The notes beneath the pieces are model-generated. The model had not been told where the DNA came from, ran no database searches, and saw only the letters and a program-made list of their open reading frames with translations. The translations under genes and the position numbers were made by a program. This document shows, one piece after another, positions 13,854-17,431 of a stretch of DNA of 17,431 nucleotides. Positions within the stretch are counted from its first letter, which is position 1, and every line of letters begins with the position of its first letter. Source of the stretch: Euryarchaeota archaeon UBA106. GTDB lineage: Archaea; Thermoplasmatota; Poseidoniia; Poseidoniales; Thalassarchaeaceae. The DNA lies in contig DAOJ01000056.1 of NCBI GenBank assembly GCA_002502365.1, positions 1 through 17,431 on the forward strand, in the 5' to 3' direction.

Positions 13854-14813
13854 AATTCCAGCGATTCTTCGATATCGATCTACTCTTGCATGATATGAGC
13901 CACGATCGATAGAAGCGATTCCAGAGGTGCCTATTCCTTCTAAGGTAAAGGATGAGGTGACTGTAGCATGAACCAGAGCATTCCTAATCGCTTCAATATC
14001 AGTCAATACTCCGGGCCTTCCAGCGAGGTAAGCCAAAAATGACCCAGCAAAAGAATCACCACATCCGGTTGGGTCAATTATCTCACTGATAGGATAAGCG
14101 GGCATTGCTAGAGTACCAAATGGAAGCATGGCTAGAACACCTCCACTTCCCCTTTTTGCAATTAAACAGCGAGGGCCGGGGCCAGCGCCCAAACCACCAT
14201 GTAAGGCTTCACCGGAGATTATTGATTTCATAGCCCGTGGTAAAATTTCATCACCTGCTATAGAACAAACCTCTTGTTCATTTATCACCACTACATCGAC
14301 TTTCCTCATTGCCTCACTAAGTGTCTCAAACTCAGTTTCAATCCACAACATGAAAGTGTCCAAGACTGTTAATTGAGCCCCTGGGCATTGATCTAAAACA
14401 GCAAGCTGAGATGCAGGATGAGTACTTGCACAGAACAATACTTGGGGATTATCCCAAACTTCTGGTAAAATAGGTTTGAAATCTCCTAAAACATTTACTT
14501 CGGTTGCTAATGTTTCCACAGATTCCATTGCGCCCTCATACTTTCCTGCCCATCGAAAAGTTTCTCCCTCTGCGCGAACTACTCCAGCCAAATTTAATCC
14601 AGCCTTCTCTAAAATCATCTGGTCATAAACTGCAAAATCATCACCAACAACTCCAACCAAACCCACCTTGGTTGGTTCTTCATTCATTGTTCTGAGGTGA
14701 AAGGACGCCGCAAGTCCTGAGTATACAGCAGCCCCTCCCAAAAGGTCTGAACCACTGGCTTCTGGGGTTTGGATATCGTCATATCCTATCGAACCAACGA
14801 TTACCATGTCCAT
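13848..14813 (-). CDS. PfkB-family sugar/nucleoside kinase
   Basis: A ribokinase-like kinase of 321 aa that transfers phosphate from ATP to a sugar, nucleoside or similar alcohol. Substrate-side glycines are in LLGGAAVYSGLAAS (G26/G27) and VVGDDF (56-60). NEQE at 178-181 matches the NxxE magnesium motif. IAKRGSGGVL (218-227) is the ATP-site strand, and DPTGCGDSFAGSFLAYLAG (247-265) is the second PfkB signature with anion hole GCGD and catalytic base D253. Length and frame are normal. The substrate cannot be told from sequence. A strong GAGGTGAT ribosome-binding site sits 5 nt before ATG 14813, and the biotin carboxylase gene stops 11 nt upstream, so the two are cotranscribed. An in-frame ATG two codons later is the only close alternative. 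Pairing with a carboxylase subunit is unusual and does not by itself suggest a pathway. Confidence 0.9.
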   Translation of the reverse strand: MDMVIVGSIGYDDIQTPEASGSDLLGGAAVYSGLAASFHLRTMNEEPTKVGLVGVVGDDFAVYDQMILEKAGLNLAGVVRAEGETFRWAGKYEGAMESVETLATEVNVLGDFKPILPEVWDNPQVLFCASTHPASQLAVLDQCPGAQLTVLDTFMLWIETEFETLSEAMRKVDVVVINEQEVCSIAGDEILPRAMKSIISGEALHGGLGAGPGPRCLIAKRGSGGVLAMLPFGTLAMPAYPISEIIDPTGCGDSFAGSFLAYLAGRPGVLTDIEAIRNALVHATVTSSFTLEGIGTSGIASIDRGSYHARVDRYRRIAGIK

Positions 14814-14824
14814 ATTTAATCACC

Positions 14825-16162
14825 TCAATTTAGTAAGTTCGGATGGTCCTCAAGATACCTGATTGTAACATCTCTGTTTCGGAAGTCTTCTTCTGAAAGT
14901 ATTGCTCTATGTAAAGGAATGAGTGTTTCAACTCCTAAAATCATAGTCTCCGCGAGGGCAGCATCAAGCCTACTAATTGCCTCATTCCTATCACTTCCCC
15001 AAACGATTAGTTTAGCGAGTAAGGAGTCGAAAGATGGAGGCATATCATATCCTGTGTGAGCATGTGTGTCCACCCTAACACCTGGACCAGCAGGCCAATG
15101 ACATTCCCAAAGTCGACCAGGGGATGGTTCCAACGTTCTCGGATCTTCGGCATTGAGTCGGGCTTGGATTGCATGTCCTGAAATCTGAATTTCCTCTTGT
15201 GAAAGTGGAAGACTTTCCCCAGAGGCCACTCTAATTCCAAGAGATACTAGGTCGTGCCCAGTAATCATTTCCGTAACAGTATGCTCCACCTGAACTCGAG
15301 GGTTAACTTCGAGGAAGTAGAACTCCCCATGAGAATCCCTAAGGAATTCGAAAGTTGCTAGTCCCTTGTAACCGACAGCCTTGGCCCCTGCTACAACGCG
15401 TGCGCCTATATTGGCTCTAACTTCTTCAGAAAGCCAGGGGCCTTCTTCCAAGATTTTTTGGTGACGGCGCTGAATCGAACAGAATCTCTCACCAAAATGG
15501 ATAGCGTCTTCACCATCTCCAAGGACTTGAAACTCAACGTGTTGAGCGCCTTCGATGAATTTCTCAAGAAATACTCTATCATCACCGAAGGCTGAGAGGG
15601 CTCGGCCTTGACAAAGATTCAGTGCCGATTCGAATTCATCGGCAGAATCTACCACTTGCATACCGATTCCACCACCGCCAGCGGCCGCCTTGATGATAAC
15701 TGGGAAGCCGATATCATCGGCAATTGCAGCCGCTTCCGTTGGATCGGAAACCGGCCCAGGAGAACCTTTGGCAATTGGTAAGCCGGCCTTGGACATAGTT
15801 TCTCTAGCGGTAATTTTGTCGCCTAAAACCCGCAATACTTGCGGGCTTGGCCCGATAAAAGTAATTCCTTCTTCTGCCAGACGTTCCGCGAAAATCGGAT
15901 TTTCTGCAAGGAAACCATACCCAGGGTGTACTGCGTCAGCTCCTACCTCTTTTGCAGCAGATACAATTGCCTCGATGTCTAAGTAGGATGCTAAGGGATC
16001 ATCTCGGGCAATATGAATCGCTTCATCAGCCAGACGAACTGGTGTTGTGAGTCTATCTTCACGACCGTGAATCACTACCGCCTCGATTCCTAATGTTCTC
16101 AATGAACGCAATATTCGCAAGGCTATCTCGCCTCGATTGGCAATCAGCACCCTGCGGAACAT
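14825..16162 (-). CDS. accC: biotin carboxylase subunit of acetyl-/propionyl-CoA carboxylase
   Basis: ATP-dependent carboxylation of biotin on a carrier protein; 445 aa, the normal length for a stand-alone subunit. The N-terminal FRRVLIANRGEIALRI (2-17) is classic. HPGYGFLAEN is at 79-88. The ATP-grasp residues K116 and K158, H208 in QHVEFQVLGD, K237 in RRHQKI, E285 with the loop EVNPRVQVEHTVTE, and R335 in ARLNAEDP are all present. The glycine-rich loop reads AGGGGIGMQ, with Ile where most members have Arg or Lys. There is no biotinyl-lysine domain, so carrier and carboxyltransferase must lie elsewhere. I chose ATG 16162, which has GAGGA upstream and matches the family start; the frame continues to 16243, overlapping the flavoreductase gene. 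It follows that gene by 77 nt, a gap holding a hairpin, and precedes the kinase gene by 11 nt. Confidence 0.95.
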   Translation of the reverse strand: MFRRVLIANRGEIALRILRSLRTLGIEAVVIHGREDRLTTPVRLADEAIHIARDDPLASYLDIEAIVSAAKEVGADAVHPGYGFLAENPIFAERLAEEGITFIGPSPQVLRVLGDKITARETMSKAGLPIAKGSPGPVSDPTEAAAIADDIGFPVIIKAAAGGGGIGMQVVDSADEFESALNLCQGRALSAFGDDRVFLEKFIEGAQHVEFQVLGDGEDAIHFGERFCSIQRRHQKILEEGPWLSEEVRANIGARVVAGAKAVGYKGLATFEFLRDSHGEFYFLEVNPRVQVEHTVTEMITGHDLVSLGIRVASGESLPLSQEEIQISGHAIQARLNAEDPRTLEPSPGRLWECHWPAGPGVRVDTHAHTGYDMPPSFDSLLAKLIVWGSDRNEAISRLDAALAETMILGVETLIPLHRAILSEEDFRNRDVTIRYLEDHPNLLN

Positions 16163-16200
16163 CAATCCTCGCTGTAGGTTGAATCCTATGTAGAGTTCGG

Positions 16201-16219
16201 CGACCGCCATTGGCGGTCG
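16201..16219. repeat. hairpin between flavoreductase and biotin carboxylase genes
   Basis: CGACCGCC (16201-16208) and GGCGGTCG (16212-16219) pair perfectly around ATT. The element sits 20 nt beyond the flavoreductase stop and about 39 nt before the biotin carboxylase ATG, within a gap of 77 nt. It is GC-rich against an AT-rich surround. It could be an operator, an mRNA processing or stability hairpin, or part of the accC promoter; a CTACATAGG box lies just downstream on the minus strand. Confidence 0.45.
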
Positions 16220-16239
16220 AGATGAGCAAAAACTGCGAA

Positions 16240-17431
16240 TCAATAGACGTCTCGCAAATATCTCTTGTCGGTTTTCATCATTCCAACTTCAACAAATTCC
16301 TTTGCCTCTTCTGGCGACATATTACCATGTTCTGAACATATATCGATTAATGTTGAATGCACATCTTTTGCCATGTAATTCTTATCTCCACAGATGTAGA
16401 AATATGCACCGCCATCAATCCAATTCCAGATTTCTTCACCGTGCTTTGCCATCAAATGTTGCACATACACTTTCTCAGCCCCATCTCGGCTCCAAGCGAG
16501 GTCGTGACGATCTAGAACTCCTCGCTCTTTCCAGTCTTCCATTTCATCACGATAGTAGTATTCACCGTCTTCTGTCCAGTCACCGAAGAAAAGCCAATTT
16601 CTTCCCTTGTCACCGTTTATATCTCGCTGTTGCAGATATGCGCGGAAAGGAGCAATTCCAGTTCCAGGCCCGACCATTATACAGTCTGTATTTCCATCCT
16701 CGGGTAAAATGAATGATCGAGTTGGCGACATAAAAACGCCAATTTCTGTTTCATCTACTCCACATCGGTCAGCAAGGAAACCTGTACACAAACCTGTTCG
16801 ATCTCGATCATGATGAGAGTATCTTACAATTCCAACTGTCAAATGTACAGTTCCTAGTTCGTGCTCAGGACTACTAGCGATGGAATAAAGACGAGGCTTC
16901 AGCCTATCCATACCATCTACTAATTGTTGTGCAGTAAATCCGATATGACCAAAGTCATTCATAGCATCGATATAGTCTCGAGACCAAATATAATCTTCCA
17001 TCGAATCTGCATTGCTGGTCAAATCTCTCCATAGAGCTTCGGCGGGATCACAAGCAGCACCAATTTCTTCGTAACCTTCAGGGACATCTTCTCCCTCTCC
17101 TGTTCCAGTCCAATCTAGTACAAGCGAGCCATCGTCAGTTGAGACTCTTTGTCTTCTAGAAATTCGTATTTCCACCGGTGCTTCTCCGCCTATTCTATTA
17201 CCCAAATTTTGTATCCACTTCTTCGAAATTCGATGAATCTCTAGATGGTCAGTCAAGGCATCTCTGAGTGTAGCCTCTCCGAGATGGGTCTCGACCATCT
17301 CCTCTCCGCTGAAGTTGGCAGAAGACAACAATGCGTCTACTAATTCTGGTGGACATCTTGGAATTACACCTAGGGCATCACCAGCCTTGTATTCAAGGCC
17401 GGAATCCCCTAAATCAAAGACAATATGGCGT
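16240..17431 (-). CDS. cysJ: CysJ-type sulfite reductase flavoprotein (FAD/NADPH module), 5' end outside window
   Basis: The frame is open to the right edge, so the N terminus is missing. The visible 397 codons are the FNR-like module of a diflavin reductase. The edge-proximal sequence HIVFDLGDSGLEYKAGDALGV (split motif HI..DLGDSGL and Y..GDALGV) is the FAD-domain start of CysJ. RLYSIASSP at 16893-16867 binds FAD and GLCTGFLAD contacts the pyrophosphate. MVGPGTGIAPFRAYLQQR (16674 downward) and NWLFFGD belong to the NADPH domain, and AYFYICGD is near 16404. The end, KTDKRYLRDVY, is the typical CysJ C terminus with terminal Tyr. In sulfate assimilation it passes electrons from NADPH to the sulfite reductase haemoprotein. 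Another redox partner is possible, because neither the flavodoxin domain nor cysI is in view. Confidence 0.88.
   Translation of the reverse strand, partial: RHIVFDLGDSGLEYKAGDALGVIPRCPPELVDALLSSANFSGEEMVETHLGEATLRDALTDHLEIHRISKKWIQNLGNRIGGEAPVEIRISRRQRVSTDDGSLVLDWTGTGEGEDVPEGYEEIGAACDPAEALWRDLTSNADSMEDYIWSRDYIDAMNDFGHIGFTAQQLVDGMDRLKPRLYSIASSPEHELGTVHLTVGIVRYSHHDRDRTGLCTGFLADRCGVDETEIGVFMSPTRSFILPEDGNTDCIMVGPGTGIAPFRAYLQQRDINGDKGRNWLFFGDWTEDGEYYYRDEMEDWKERGVLDRHDLAWSRDGAEKVYVQHLMAKHGEEIWNWIDGGAYFYICGDKNYMAKDVHSTLIDICSEHGNMSPEEAKEFVEVGMMKTDKRYLRDVY

Noticed and set aside
16163..16243. 27-codon N-terminal extension of biotin carboxylase
   Set aside because: It overlaps the upstream stop codon and runs through the hairpin. 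The family begins at the MFRRVLIANRGE start.
1..17431. CRISPR array, insertion sequence, prophage or integrase
   Set aside because: No regularly spaced repeats, transposase or recombinase motifs, or phage structural genes were seen. The window is ordinary chromosomal content apart from the items listed.

Overview
This 17.4-kb window looks like a gene-dense stretch of an archaeal chromosome with low-to-moderate GC. Marine Group II (Poseidoniales) or another Thermoplasmata-related euryarchaeon is my best guess. The archaeal signs are a TrmB-type regulator, a divergent TATA-binding-protein-like protein, a SelB-like translation-factor paralogue with a ruined GTPase domain, a COG1099-type TIM-barrel hydrolase, a TATA box placed for a leaderless mRNA, and GGTGAT/AGGAGG ribosome-binding sites. 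Several enzymes look bacterial instead (GTP cyclohydrolase II, biotin carboxylase, CysJ-type flavoreductase), a mix reported for surface-ocean archaea. The taxonomic call is inference; there is no rRNA in the window.

Layout. (1) 1-2096, minus: a partial SRPBCC-plus-SDR epimerase gene downstream of a class II CPD photolyase. (2) 2196-4670, plus, divergent from the photolyase: GTP cyclohydrolase II, a PrxQ-like peroxiredoxin and a long TrmB-type regulator. Together these resemble a light and oxidative-stress neighbourhood: a flavin-dependent repair enzyme, a flavin-pathway enzyme, a peroxidase and a sensor. (3) 4662-7426, minus: tRNA-Gly(UCC), a 23-bp dyad, a type I ABC exporter half-transporter and, directly after it, a degenerate formylglycine-generating-enzyme-like membrane protein. 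(4) 7526-7732, plus: a small two-helix membrane protein. (5) 7729-9961, minus: a tight three-gene operon of an uncharacterised (possibly TraB-like) protein, the TBP-like protein and the COG1099 hydrolase. (6) 10076-11972: an acyl-CoA thioesterase (plus), a DUF4870 membrane protein (minus) and the SelB-like pseudo-GTPase (plus). (7) 12098-13843, plus: a membrane-anchored PH-like protein with a very long low-complexity tail. (8) 13848-17431, minus: a CysJ-type flavoreductase (runs off the right edge), a biotin carboxylase and a PfkB-family kinase.

The genome is very compact. Convergent genes overlap by 9 and 4 nt, abut at 10525/10526, or are 4 nt apart. Genes within operons are spaced -4 to about 30 nt. 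No gene-free stretch exceeds 300 nt; the longest are about 125 nt (11973-12097) and about 114 nt (9962-10075). I saw no insertion sequence, phage gene or CRISPR array. The most interesting items are the divergent TBP-like gene and its operon, the pseudo-GTPase, and the photolyase/RibA/peroxiredoxin/regulator cluster.
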